Shown here piece by piece: positions 18,973-28,346 of a stretch of DNA of 64,000 nucleotides; position 1 is the stretch's first letter, and every line of letters begins with the position of its first letter. This DNA comes from CAYLNL01 sp964385175 (GTDB lineage Bacteria > Bacteroidota > Bacteroidia > Flavobacteriales > Flavobacteriaceae): positions 1-64,000 of the forward strand of contig CAYLNL010000009.1 in the NCBI GenBank assembly GCA_964385175.1, in the 5' to 3' direction. The notes under the pieces are model-generated. The model was not told the origin of the DNA and searched no databases. It worked only from the letters and a program-made list of their open reading frames with translations. The position numbers and the translations under genes are program-made.

Positions 18973-19536
18973 TTATACTTGTGTTAATGCAGCTACTAAC
19001 TCTGCCTTTTTCATGGAGGAAAACCCGCTGATTCCTTTTTCCTTTGCCAATTCGCGCAAGGCCGTAACCGTCATGCTTTCTAATTCATTTCCTGCTACAG
19101 ACACTGGAACAGAACCCTTTTCAGGTTGAAGAAGAACAGCAGGTTCATTTTTCATTTCGGTAACGGTTTGTGGTTCTACGGTTGTTTTTCTAACCTCTTT
19201 CTTCCCAGAAACTTTCACAGCCCCAGAACTCACAATGCTCTCTATGCTAATTTGAGTGAGAGCCTGCCTATGACCATTTTTAACGCGATATCCCTTGCGT
19301 CTTTTTTTCTTGAAAACCAATACTTTATCACCTTTAAGGTGGGTTAGTATTTTTGCTTCCACTGCCGCCCCGTCTATTACTGGGGTGCCAACAGAAACGG
19401 TACCGTTAGCGTCTAAAAGCAGTACACTATCAAAAGTAACTTTTTCTCCTTCCTCCGCAGGCAGCCGGTTTACAATTACCTTTTGCTTTTCGGTAACTTT
19501 TACCTGCTGGCCGGCTATTTCTACAATTGCATACAT
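18973..19536 (-). CDS. rplU: 50S ribosomal protein L21 with C-terminal SAP/Rho-N-like extension
   Basis: 187 residues. Residues 1-100 are bL21: MYAIVEIAGQQVKV at the start, KVLVFKKKRRKGYRVKNGHRQ and TQISIESI near 90. The ATG at 19536 is chosen because L21 begins there; the open frame reaches 19608. After a charged linker, residues about 150-187 (VTALRELAKEKGISGFSSM, KKAELVAAL) look like a SAP/Rho-N helix-extended-helix nucleic-acid-binding module. L21 proteins of Bacteroidota are often longer than the 103-residue E. coli protein. First gene of the rplU-rpmA operon. Confidence 0.96.
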   Translation of the reverse strand: MYAIVEIAGQQVKVTEKQKVIVNRLPAEEGEKVTFDSVLLLDANGTVSVGTPVIDGAAVEAKILTHLKGDKVLVFKKKRRKGYRVKNGHRQALTQISIESIVSSGAVKVSGKKEVRKTTVEPQTVTEMKNEPAVLLQPEKGSVPVSVAGNELESMTVTALRELAKEKGISGFSSMKKAELVAALTQV

Positions 19537-19615
19537 GATGCTTAGGGTTTTAAATTTAGGGTTCTTAAAAAATGAGTGCAAATATACCACTATTTCCGTA
19601 ACCTGCAAGTTTATA

Positions 19616-20077
19616 TCACTTTTTTTGAAAGCGAGGAAGAATTGTATTGAGGCACCTTAATTTTCTGCATAAAGCCAATGTAAGCACTATCGTTGAAGCA
19701 AACCCTTCTACCACTATTCCAAAAAGCAACACCCCGGCGTCCTGGTAGTAGTTTTGTTGCCAGCAGCCCATAATCTTCTGCGGAAAACCGGGGTCTAAGT
19801 AATACATATAAATAGCCATAAACCCTACAAAAATAAGAGTAGCTAAAAAACCTGCATAAATACCTGTTATAAAACCCTTATAATAGCTAAACCGGCCGCC
19901 CTCTGTTATCTTTTTTCGCCGAATTACCCTGTACAATCCATATCCCATAATAACCCCATTCATCAACCGAAGCGAAGTGTTTTCGTGCAGGTTTACTAAC
20001 TTAGCCAGCAAAAAATACCCTATCAATATACCGGCGATGCTGATTCCATACTTTATATGAATAGTAAAGGCAGACAT
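19616..20077 (-). CDS. DUF4199-like four-helix membrane protein
   Basis: 153 residues with four predicted membrane helices (around 8-30, 38-50, 68-92 and 115-140). The segment GGRFSYYKGFITGIYAGFLATLIFVGF resembles the DUF4199 signature of Bacteroidota inner-membrane proteins; function unknown. The ATG at 20077 starts with SAFTIHIKYGI, the natural beginning of the first helix; the frame is open to 20200 but that extra part has no support. Divergent from the M16 operon. Confidence 0.7.
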   Translation of the reverse strand: MSAFTIHIKYGISIAGILIGYFLLAKLVNLHENTSLRLMNGVIMGYGLYRVIRRKKITEGGRFSYYKGFITGIYAGFLATLIFVGFMAIYMYYLDPGFPQKIMGCWQQNYYQDAGVLLFGIVVEGFASTIVLTLALCRKLRCLNTILPRFQKK

Positions 20078-20196
20078 ACTTTTTTTGAATGAACCAATGG
20101 AATAAAGATACAAATTTTTTGAATATACAATGGGGTATATTTCGTTAAATTTTTCAAAACAAGAAGTATTGAGTAACTCCATATAGTTTATTTTGC

Positions 20197-20215
20197 ACAC
20201 AATTGTGTATTTTTG
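20197..20215 (+). promoter_or_regulatory. M16 operon promoter -7 element joined to a 12-bp palindrome
   Basis: ACACAATTGTGT (20197-20208) is a perfect palindrome and its last T is the first base of TATTTTTG (20208-20215), a TAnnTTTG element 22 bp before the ATG. No TTG lies at the ideal -33 distance. The palindrome is a candidate operator. Confidence 0.4.
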
Positions 20216-20237
20216 AACGCCCTTAAAGTTCTATAGT

Positions 20238-21557
20238 ATGAAGCGACAGTTAATTTTTTTGATAGGATTGTTTGCGCCTGCAACCTTATGTTTAGCGCAA
20301 CAAGTATCTTTTGAAGAGTATGATTTGGATAATGGGTTACACGTTATTCTTCACCAGGATAATACGGCTCCAACAGTTACTGTTTCAGTGATGTATCATG
20401 TGGGAGCGAAAGATGAAAACCCGGAACGCACCGGTTTCGCTCATTTTTTTGAGCACCTTCTTTTTGAAGGCACAAAAAATATTAAACGGGGCGACTGGTT
20501 TAAACTTGTTACCTCAAATGGAGGTAGAAATAATGCCAATACTACAGATGACAGAACGTATTATTATGAGGTATTCCCTTCTAATAACTTGGAACTGGGT
20601 TTGTGGATGGAATCAGAACGCATGCTTCATCCCATTATCAATCAAATAGGCGTCTCTACCCAAAATGAGGTGGTAAAAGAAGAAAAAAGGCTTCGGGTGG
20701 ATAATAGACCCTATGGAAATTTATTTACCGAAGTAAAGAAAAATCTTTTTAAAGAACACCCGTATCGCTGGGCTACCATTGGCTCTATGGCGCATTTAGA
20801 TGCTGCTACATTAGATGAATTTTTAGCCTTCAACAAAAAATACTACGTGCCCAATAATGCGGTGCTGGTGGTTGCAGGAGATATTAATTCTGAAAAAACA
20901 AAAGCGCTTATACGCGATTATTTTAATGAAATACCCAAAGGAGAGGCTATTGTGAAAAAATTTCCACAAGAAGTGCCTATTACAGAAACCATAAAGGCCA
21001 CCGCATACGATCCGAATGTGCAGGTGCCCGCCATGATAGCCGCCTACCGTACTCCCTCCTTCAAGTCGCGCGAGGCGCGGGTGCTCGATATGGTTTCTAC
21101 CTATCTGAGCGATGGGAAAAGTTCTAAACTGTATAAACGATTAGTAGATGAGAAAAAAATGGCGCTTTCTGTGCAGGCATTTACTATAAGCCAGGAAGAT
21201 TATGGAATATATGCCTTTTATGCGCTTCCCTTAGGCGAAAACTCCCTTTCATCGTTGTTAAATGAATTTGATGATGAGATTCTTAAACTCCAGACAGAAC
21301 TTATTTCTAAAAAAGACTATCAAAAACTGCAAAACCAGTTTGAAACCCAGTTTGTAAACTCCAACGCCAGTATAGAAGGCATTGCCAATTCATTAGCCAG
21401 TTACTATCTTTTATACGGCGATACCCGCCTCATTAATACCGAAATAGACATCTATCGGTCTATTACCCGTGAGGAGATAAGAGCGGCGGCTCAAAAATAT
21501 CTTACCACTAACCAACGACTTTTATTAGAGTATTTACCTAAAAAAGAAAATCCTTAA
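20238..21557 (+). CDS. M16-family zinc peptidase, catalytic subunit
   Basis: 439 residues with a signal peptide (FLIGLFAPATLCLAQ). The inverted zinc motif HFFEHLLFEGT (HxxEH) is near residue 68, with the downstream ligand Glu in NEVVKEEKRLRVDN. Two M16 domains follow, as in pitrilysin/processing-peptidase relatives. It should act in the periplasm on short unfolded peptides. It is 3 bp from the second M16 gene, which lacks the zinc motif, so the pair probably forms a heterodimer like mitochondrial processing peptidase. Confidence 0.93.
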   Translation: MKRQLIFLIGLFAPATLCLAQQVSFEEYDLDNGLHVILHQDNTAPTVTVSVMYHVGAKDENPERTGFAHFFEHLLFEGTKNIKRGDWFKLVTSNGGRNNANTTDDRTYYYEVFPSNNLELGLWMESERMLHPIINQIGVSTQNEVVKEEKRLRVDNRPYGNLFTEVKKNLFKEHPYRWATIGSMAHLDAATLDEFLAFNKKYYVPNNAVLVVAGDINSEKTKALIRDYFNEIPKGEAIVKKFPQEVPITETIKATAYDPNVQVPAMIAAYRTPSFKSREARVLDMVSTYLSDGKSSKLYKRLVDEKKMALSVQAFTISQEDYGIYAFYALPLGENSLSSLLNEFDDEILKLQTELISKKDYQKLQNQFETQFVNSNASIEGIANSLASYYLLYGDTRLINTEIDIYRSITREEIRAAAQKYLTTNQRLLLEYLPKKENP

Positions 21558-21560
21558 CAG

Positions 21561-22994
21561 ATGAAGAAGCTTGTAGTTTTCCTCTTACTCGCAAACGCAT
21601 TTCTTGCGTATGCTCAAATTGACCGAACCCAGCAGCCAAAACCCGGCCCGGCACCCGCAATACAGTTGGGAACCCCCCAAACCTTTATGCTGCAAAATGG
21701 ATTGCAGGTGCTGGTGGTAGAAAATCATAAACTTCCCAGGGTTTCCTTTTCCCTCACCATAGATAACCCGCCTGTTTTAGAGGGCGATAAAGCCGGGGTA
21801 GCTTCCCTTCTGGGCAGTATGTTGGGAAAAGGCTCAAAAACCATATCCAAAGATGCTTTTTATGAAGAAGTAGATTTCCTGGGAGCCACCCTAAACTTTT
21901 CATCAGGCGGGGCAGTTGCCAGGGGCTTGTCTAAACACAGTAAGCGAATCATAGAACTCCTCGCAGATGCCGCCTTACACCCCAACTTCACCGAAGAAGA
22001 ATTCCAGAAAGAAAAAAATATCCTCTTAGATAATCTTAAAACCCAGGAAAAAAGCGTTCCCTCTACAGCCAGGAGGGTAGAAGCGGTTCTTGCCTATGGA
22101 AAAAACCACCCCTACGGAGAATTTGTAACCGCAGAAACGGTGAACAACGTTACCCTAAACGATGTGAGTATCTTTTACAACAATTACTTTGTTCCTGCAA
22201 AAGCCTACCTGGTAGTGATAGGAGACATAGATTTTACTACCATAAAAAAACAAATTACCCGTAATTTTGAATTTTGGCGAAAATCATTTCCCCCTGTAAA
22301 CCCCCTTCCCAAGCCTATAGACCCTTATTTCACCCATATTAACTTCGTAGATGTTCCCAATGCTGTACAGTCTGAAATAAGCGTTCAGAATTTAGTGGAA
22401 TTGAAAATGGATGATGCCGATTATTTTCCCGCCCTTTTAGCCAACCGTATCTTAGGCGGCGGCGCCCAGGCTCGTTTGTTCCTCAATCTCAGGGAAGCCA
22501 AAGGCTACACGTATGGCGCCTATTCCAGCATCGCTTCCGATAAGTATGCTCCTGCGCGGTTCCGCGCCTCCGCCAGCGTGCGCAACGCCGTTACCGATAG
22601 TGCAGTAGTAGCGTTTTTAGACGAAATTCACCGAATCCGCAACGAACAAATCCCCGAAAGTGAACTCGCCGCTGCTAAAGCGAAATATGTAGGCGATTTT
22701 GTATTGGCGCTGGAGCGACCCGAAACCGTGGCCCGCTACGCCCTGAATATCAGGACTGAAAACCTGCCCGATAACTTTTACCAAACTTACCTGGAAAAAA
22801 TAAATGCGGTAACTCCTGCACAGGTGCAAGAAGCTGCTCGAAAATATTTTAAGGCAGACAATCTTCGTATCGTGATAACCGGTAAAGGAAGCGATGTAGC
22901 CGAAAACCTTGAAAAACTAACCTATAACGGGAAAAAACTTCCCATTCGGTATTTCGATAAATATGGAGTACCTATAGAAAAGGGCACTAATTAA
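21561..22994 (+). CDS. M16-family peptidase, non-catalytic partner
   Basis: 477 residues with a signal peptide (MKKLVVFLLLANAFLAYAQ). The M16 fold is clear (RVSFSLTIDNPP, AGVASLLGSMLGKGSKT), but the HxxEH zinc motif is replaced by LLGSMLGKGS, so it cannot bind zinc there. The R/Y pair in the C-terminal half is conserved (LNLREAKGYTYGAYSS). Known M16B pairs use such a subunit to complete the cavity. It is the second gene of the operon and ends before a GC-rich terminator at 23046. Confidence 0.93.
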   Translation: MKKLVVFLLLANAFLAYAQIDRTQQPKPGPAPAIQLGTPQTFMLQNGLQVLVVENHKLPRVSFSLTIDNPPVLEGDKAGVASLLGSMLGKGSKTISKDAFYEEVDFLGATLNFSSGGAVARGLSKHSKRIIELLADAALHPNFTEEEFQKEKNILLDNLKTQEKSVPSTARRVEAVLAYGKNHPYGEFVTAETVNNVTLNDVSIFYNNYFVPAKAYLVVIGDIDFTTIKKQITRNFEFWRKSFPPVNPLPKPIDPYFTHINFVDVPNAVQSEISVQNLVELKMDDADYFPALLANRILGGGAQARLFLNLREAKGYTYGAYSSIASDKYAPARFRASASVRNAVTDSAVVAFLDEIHRIRNEQIPESELAAAKAKYVGDFVLALERPETVARYALNIRTENLPDNFYQTYLEKINAVTPAQVQEAARKYFKADNLRIVITGKGSDVAENLEKLTYNGKKLPIRYFDKYGVPIEKGTN

Positions 22995-23045
22995 AAGTAC
23001 GCTCCCAGGAAAGATAAGACAGCCAAAAAACCGAATTTCCCCACA

Positions 23046-23076
23046 AGCCCCGGATTTTATACCGGGGCTATTCTTT
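23046..23076 (+). terminator. Terminator of the M16 operon
   Basis: AGCCCCGG (23046-23053), an 8-nt loop and CCGGGGCT (23062-23069) form a perfect stem, followed by ATTCTTT. The T-tract is short, so strength is uncertain. It lies 51 bp after the stop codon. Confidence 0.65.
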
Positions 23077-23876
23077 GCGCCTCCGCGCCTTTGCGAGAAA
23101 AAAATGCACGCAGAGACGCCAAGACGCTGAGAAAATTATGAATGATGGATTATGAATTCAGGATTTGCTGGATTTCTGATACCTCTTTTTAATTCATCAT
23201 TCTGTATTCTAAATTGGTAATTACTTTGTGTCTCTGCGCCTTTGCGTGAGATTTTCACGTAGAGACGCTAAGCCGCTGAGGAAATTATGAATGATGGATT
23301 ATGAATGCAGAATTTGCTGGATTTCTAGGAACCCTTTTAATTTATCATTCTGTATTCTGAATTGGTAATTACTTTGTGCACTTTGCGCCTTCTTTGTGAA
23401 CTTTGTGGTTAAATAGAGAAACCACTAAGAACACTAAGTTTTTACACAAAGGGCACAAAGAAAATACATAATTCTACATTCTGAATTGGTAATTCATAAT
23501 TAACTTCGCGCCCCCTGCGCCTTTGCGAGAAAAAAATGCACGCAGAGACGCCAAGACGCTGAGAAAATTATGAATGATGGATTATGAATTCAGGATTTGC
23601 TGGATTTCTGATACCTCTTTTTAATTCATCATTCTGTATTCTAAATTGGTAATTACTTTGTGCACTTTGCGCCTTCTTTGTGAACTTTGTGGTTAAATAG
23701 AGAAACCACTAAGAACACTAAGTTTTTACACAAAGGGCACAAAGAAAATACATAATTCTACATTCTGAATTGGTAATTCATAATTAACTTCGCGCCTCCG
23801 CGCCTTTGCGTGAGGTTTCCACGCAGAGACGCTAAGACGCTAAGGAAATTCATAATTCTGAATTGGTAATTCTGAA
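23077..23876. repeat. 800-bp field of repeated hairpin modules
   Basis: No gene. Two near-perfect direct repeats interleave: 146 bp at 23085-23230 and 23517-23662 (offset 432), and 153 bp at 23360-23512 and 23644-23796 (offset 284). A diverged copy of the first is at 23231-23368. Each module starts with an inverted repeat of the type GCGCCTTTGCGTG..CACGCAGAGACGC or ACTTTGTGGTT..AACCACTAAGA, then an AT-rich ending TTCTGAATTGGTAATT. The type recurs widely in Bacteroidota intergenic DNA. It separates two convergent genes. Confidence 0.85.
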
Positions 23877-26800
23877 TTAATCCGTGAGTATCATCTTTTT
23901 CGTGTCAATCACCTGCCCGTCTGCCAGCAGCGCATACAGGTACATACCCGCGGGGAAGCGCCCGCCCGAGATTTCCACGGAGACTTTTCCCCGTTCGCCC
24001 AGCGGGTAGCTTGCCAACTCCAAGCCTTGCAAATTGTAAACGACTATTTTCGCCTGCTGCACGCTTTCGGGAAGTTGGGCGACAATCACCGTGCTTTTGT
24101 CAAACGGATTGGGTACGTTTTGGTAGAGCGCAAAGCCATCCGGGAGGCTTTGAGATTCGCTTTCTACAAAGTTTTTGCTGCTAATATTGGGGGTTTTGAC
24201 AGAGGTACCGTACACCGCGCTTTTCAGGGTTTCCAGCTCCTCTCGCAAGGTCTCGTTTTGGCGCTTTTGTTCGTCTAATTGCTGCTGCTGTTCTTTAATA
24301 GCATTCACGAGCATATATTTTACAGCGCTGCCGTCATAATCTAAGTAATCGGTTGTATTCCCTTCTTTGTCTGTATAGGTAAAGGTACCAATGGTATAGG
24401 GCGCTACCTCCTGCATTTCCTGGGCGATAATCCCTACATACCGCTCCTCGGTAGGCAGCCCGGCAAGCCCGTTGTAGCGATACCAAACGGGGTTTATCTG
24501 TTTTACCTTTTCCAAACCATCGGTAAACGGGGTAATATCTTGTTTGAGCCGGCGGTCGGAGGAGTTCGTCCAATCTCCTCCACCGGGTTTGCCGGCAGTA
24601 CCGTTTACATGAAGCATATAACCGGGAGCTGCTATGCCTACACCTATGCCCACGTTGCCATTATCTGCTATTGTAAATTTTGAACCCAAAACGGCACCAG
24701 TATTATTGTATCCCCAAAATTGTAAGCTGTTACCATAAGGGCCAGTCATATTATATATTGTCCAGGTATTAGCAAGGACAGCACCTATTTTTAAAGGATT
24801 TACAAGTGAAATCGATCCTCCTTCGTTTGAGTTAATAGTGGAATTGAGACGTCCATATACATGCAATTTATCTTGCGGGCTGGCAGTGCCAATGCCTACG
24901 TTGCCACCAACATCAGCGATAATGGTAGTTCCCCGGATATAATTTTTGCCATCTGGATAGTCAAAATGAGTTTCATTTCCCGCATATTGGTTTTGTATTA
25001 CCAAGGATCCCCATGTACCGGCTTTATTGATGTGAAGACCGGCGTTTGGTGATGCGGTTCCAATGCCTACGTTGCCATTTTGTTGAATCCGCAGAGCATT
25101 GGTAAAATTTACCACCCCGTCCGGTACCCCAATGGGAGCGGTTTTAAAATTAAAACCCCCTGACGCGAATTCTATTTGCGAAGCATAGTCGCTTACTGCG
25201 TACTTATACTCAGAATTATTTACAGAATACTTATAGCCATAACCCACCGAACCGTAACTTCCCCCCGAACCTCCTATGGAGACCCTATAGAGGGCGGTTC
25301 CATTCTCATTGCCAATATATGCGCTTCCGTTTACGTGAAGTTTTCCAACAGGTGTAGCCGTGCCAATACCTAGTCGGTTATTAAGTTCATCATAAGCCGA
25401 CGTACCGAACAGTATTTTCCCTTTTGTGGCATGATGGGTTGAGGTGAGGGTAAGATTTTCAGAAGCCGCCGTACCGCCTTTAATGGTTTGCCCGCCAGCT
25501 AAACCCGTGAGAAGTGTATTTGGAGGGAGGTTAGTCCAGGTAGGCGTTGCGCCCGCGCCGGCGCTGGTCAACACTTGCCCGCTTAAACCTGCTGAGTTGC
25601 CGGGCATCAGGGCGCTTGTAAAAGCCAGACTTCCGTTTACGCGCAATAAATTAGTGCTAAAATCGCCCCAAATGAGTGGGTTATCGGTAGCCGAATTATC
25701 AATAAACAAATGGTCATTCCCTGTAGTTTCGTTATAACCACTCCGGTAGCCCAAAAACACATTGCCAGAACCCGTAGTATTGCTATACCCGCTCTCAGCA
25801 CCCACAAACGTATTGTCGCTTCCCGTAGTAGTGTTGTGCCCACTGTAATAGCCCAGGAACATATTGGCTTGCCCGCTGGCATCAGTTCCCGCACCTTCAC
25901 CCAAAGACGTATCGGGAATGGCATACTCATACAGCCTCACCTGCCCGGCACTGAGCCCGCCCCCATCGTTTAACGGGGCGCCAATGGCTACCCGGCTGCC
26001 CTCAGCGCTGAGACTCACCGAGCTGCCCGCTTCATCGCCCCCTGCTTCCCCGTTAAAAGCTACACCAAGAGGTAACCAGCTGCTCCCGTGGAGCTGATAG
26101 ACCTGGGTTTGACCGGCACTTCCATTGGCAAAGGGGGCTCCAATAGCCAGCCGGCTGCCATCGGTGTTCAGGCTCACCGCCTTGCCAAACTGGTCGCCCA
26201 GGGCATAGCCGTTGAGGTCGGTGCCTACCTGTGTCCAGGCGCCTGCGCTGTACTGGTACACCCGTACATGCCCGGGGTTATCGGTTGCTATGCCAGAGTC
26301 GGCATCGTTCAGGGGAGCGCCAATGGCTACCCGGTTGCCGTCTGCGCTGAGGCTCACCGCAGCGCCCGATTGGTCGCCGGCAGCTTCCCCGTTGAGGGCA
26401 CTTCCTAACTGCTCCCAGGTGCTGTTGCCGCTGTTGTACTGGAAGATGCGGGTATAGCCGGAGTCGGCAAAGCCGCCGTCGCCTAAGGGGGCACCGATGG
26501 CTACCCGGCTGCCATCAGTGCTGAGGCTTACGGTTCTGCCGGATTGGTCGCCGGCTGCCAGTCCGTTAATACTGTTGGCAAGGGCATTGGGGAAGGCTAC
26601 CCAACTGGCGCCGTTGTACTGGTAGAGGCGTACTCTGCCGCGGTTATCGGCAGCATTGCCGGTGCCGGCATCGTTAAAGGGAGCGCCTACTGCCAGGCGC
26701 ATACCGTCGGCGCTGAGGCTCACCGAGCTTGCGAACTGGTCGTTGGCTAATTCCCCGTTCAAGGTGGTGATTAATGACCAGCTACCTGCGGTATAGTGGT

Positions 26801-27182
26801 AAAGGTACACCTGGCCGGCGTTGTTGCCGGCGGCATCGTTCAGGGGGGCGCCCACGGCGAGGCGGTTGCCATCGGCGCTGAGGCTTACGGAGGTTCCTAA
26901 CCCGTCGCCGGCTGCTGCACCGGCATATTGGGCGATGACCGTCCAGATGGCGCCTTGTTGTTCATAGAGGCGCACTTGGCCGGCATCTGCGGCGGCGCCG
27001 TTGTTATAGAGGGGGGCGCCGGTGGCGATGCGGTTGCCATTGGCGCTGAGGGTTACGGCACTGCCCAGCCGGTCGTCGGCGGTGGAGCCGTTAATGTCGT
27101 TGTTTAACTGGGTCCATTGCCCGAAAGTGAGCGAACCCCACAAGAGCATAGTTAAGCTGAGAAAAAAAGTAGTAGTTTTCAT
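23877..27182 (-). CDS. T9SS-secreted surface protein with FG-GAP-like repeats, S74 domain and sorting domain
   Basis: 1101 residues: signal peptide (1-21); about eight beta-propeller-type repeats with the core VSLSADGNRVAIGAPLND (25-425); YadA-head-like turns FLGYYSGHNTTTGSDNTFVG (440-510); repeated GNVGIGTASP segments as in phage tail fibres and trimeric adhesins; an S74 chaperone-type domain beginning SSDRRLKQDITPF (about 890); a Gln/Glu-rich coiled coil; and a type A T9SS sorting domain (LYQNVPNPFDKSTVI to the final MKKMILTD-type end). Predicted to be exported to the cell surface and trimeric. In most S74 proteins the domain is C-terminal and cleaved off; here a sorting domain follows it. 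Base composition is GC-richer than neighbours because of the repeats. Confidence 0.88.
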   Translation of the reverse strand: MKTTTFFLSLTMLLWGSLTFGQWTQLNNDINGSTADDRLGSAVTLSANGNRIATGAPLYNNGAAADAGQVRLYEQQGAIWTVIAQYAGAAAGDGLGTSVSLSADGNRLAVGAPLNDAAGNNAGQVYLYHYTAGSWSLITTLNGELANDQFASSVSLSADGMRLAVGAPFNDAGTGNAADNRGRVRLYQYNGASWVAFPNALANSINGLAAGDQSGRTVSLSTDGSRVAIGAPLGDGGFADSGYTRIFQYNSGNSTWEQLGSALNGEAAGDQSGAAVSLSADGNRVAIGAPLNDADSGIATDNPGHVRVYQYSAGAWTQVGTDLNGYALGDQFGKAVSLNTDGSRLAIGAPFANGSAGQTQVYQLHGSSWLPLGVAFNGEAGGDEAGSSVSLSAEGSRVAIGAPLNDGGGLSAGQVRLYEYAIPDTSLGEGAGTDASGQANMFLGYYSGHNTTTGSDNTFVGAESGYSNTTGSGNVFLGYRSGYNETTGNDHLFIDNSATDNPLIWGDFSTNLLRVNGSLAFTSALMPGNSAGLSGQVLTSAGAGATPTWTNLPPNTLLTGLAGGQTIKGGTAASENLTLTSTHHATKGKILFGTSAYDELNNRLGIGTATPVGKLHVNGSAYIGNENGTALYRVSIGGSGGSYGSVGYGYKYSVNNSEYKYAVSDYASQIEFASGGFNFKTAPIGVPDGVVNFTNALRIQQNGNVGIGTASPNAGLHINKAGTWGSLVIQNQYAGNETHFDYPDGKNYIRGTTIIADVGGNVGIGTASPQDKLHVYGRLNSTINSNEGGSISLVNPLKIGAVLANTWTIYNMTGPYGNSLQFWGYNNTGAVLGSKFTIADNGNVGIGVGIAAPGYMLHVNGTAGKPGGGDWTNSSDRRLKQDITPFTDGLEKVKQINPVWYRYNGLAGLPTEERYVGIIAQEMQEVAPYTIGTFTYTDKEGNTTDYLDYDGSAVKYMLVNAIKEQQQQLDEQKRQNETLREELETLKSAVYGTSVKTPNISSKNFVESESQSLPDGFALYQNVPNPFDKSTVIVAQLPESVQQAKIVVYNLQGLELASYPLGERGKVSVEISGGRFPAGMYLYALLADGQVIDTKKMILTD

Positions 27183-27345
27183 GTTAGTAAAGTTTTAGAT
27201 TTTAAAATAGAACACATTTTATTACGATAATAATAAAACAAATATATATAATAATACCAATCTTATTTTTAAATATTAAAAATAATGGAGTAGTTAGTAT
27301 TGATTTATAAATTTTATGGTATGCGGCTTGGAATGAGTTTTTTCT

Positions 27346-28254
27346 CTATTCTCTATTCTCTATTCTCTTTCTCCTAACTCCCCGCCCATTGTGGTTTGCC
27401 AGGTACACTCCCAATAAAATAGCGGCGCCGCCCGCTAACTGGAAAACAGTGAGCGATTCCCCGTCCCACAAGCCCCATAACACCGCCACCAGCGTCATGG
27501 TATAGGTTACCGATGCCGAAAAAACAGGGCTCGCCAGTTGAATAAGGCTGCTGAAGAGCACATTGGCCAAAGCGGTTCCGAAAAAGGCTAAGAGCGATAC
27601 ATATACCAGCGCTTTCTGCATGGCGGGAGAGGTGAAAAGGGTTTCAAAAAAACCTGTAAAGTAGAGAATAAGCAAGGCCGGGAAAAAAATACACAAAAAA
27701 TTTCCCGCGCCTATGGCGAGCCCGCTCAGGTGGGTTAATCGTTTTTTAATAATGTTTATATTTACTGCATATCCCAGGGAAGAAAGAATAATAAGAAGGC
27801 TGTAGGTATAATCCTGGTCGGGTTTAAACCGGGCACCGGAAACAATGAGGAGGAGGGTGCCTGCCAGCCCTACCAGTACTCCGAGAAGCTGTTTTTTGGC
27901 AATTGGTAACCCAAAAAAAGCGATGCCCAGCAGGAAGGTATGCAGCGGGGTAACAGAATTTAAGATAGAAGCCACGGAACTGTCTATGTGCGCCTGTGCC
28001 AGGGAGAATAGAAAAGGAGGGAGGAAGGAGCTGAGTACCCCTGCTACGGCAATCCATTTCCAGTCGGGCTTTTTAATTTCCCGTAATCGTCCTGCCCCGG
28101 CAATCATTAAAAAAATGAAGGCAAAAACAATTCGCAGCGAACCTACCTGGTAGGGAGTTAAGCCGATAAGAGATTTTTTAATGAGGATAAACGAAGTCCC
28201 CCAGATGAGGGAGAGTATTACAAAATAGAGCCATTTTTGGTGAACCGGTTTCAT
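27346..28254 (-). CDS. EamA/DMT-family transporter
   Basis: 302 residues, ten hydrophobic segments in two five-helix EamA halves. Family features: SLIWGTSFILIKKSL in helix 1, GLTPYQVGSLRIVFAF and, in the second half, LGYAVNINIIKKRL and GALLGVYLANH-like end. Members export amino acids or other metabolites; the substrate cannot be told. The 163 bp upstream of the T9SS gene (27183-27345) are AT-rich with no gene. It is divergent from the HMA lipoprotein gene, with starts 92 bp apart. Confidence 0.88.
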   Translation of the reverse strand: MKPVHQKWLYFVILSLIWGTSFILIKKSLIGLTPYQVGSLRIVFAFIFLMIAGAGRLREIKKPDWKWIAVAGVLSSFLPPFLFSLAQAHIDSSVASILNSVTPLHTFLLGIAFFGLPIAKKQLLGVLVGLAGTLLLIVSGARFKPDQDYTYSLLIILSSLGYAVNINIIKKRLTHLSGLAIGAGNFLCIFFPALLILYFTGFFETLFTSPAMQKALVYVSLLAFFGTALANVLFSSLIQLASPVFSASVTYTMTLVAVLWGLWDGESLTVFQLAGGAAILLGVYLANHNGRGVRRKRIENRE

Positions 28255-28346
28255 TGAAAAAAATACAGTGCAAAAATGAGACTTTTTGGCGTTCCCCGGT
28301 TTATTTTTATTTAGTATTTTTGGCGCTGTTTCAATTTAAATTCATC

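Noticed and set aside
22995..23876. Small genes or an insertion sequence in the repeat field
   Set aside because: No open frame with a plausible product and no transposase; only repeat modules are visible.
25444..27100. Several plus-strand frames antisense to the T9SS protein repeats
   Set aside because: They are shadows produced by the repeated GC-rich codons of the real minus-strand gene; no starts or families.
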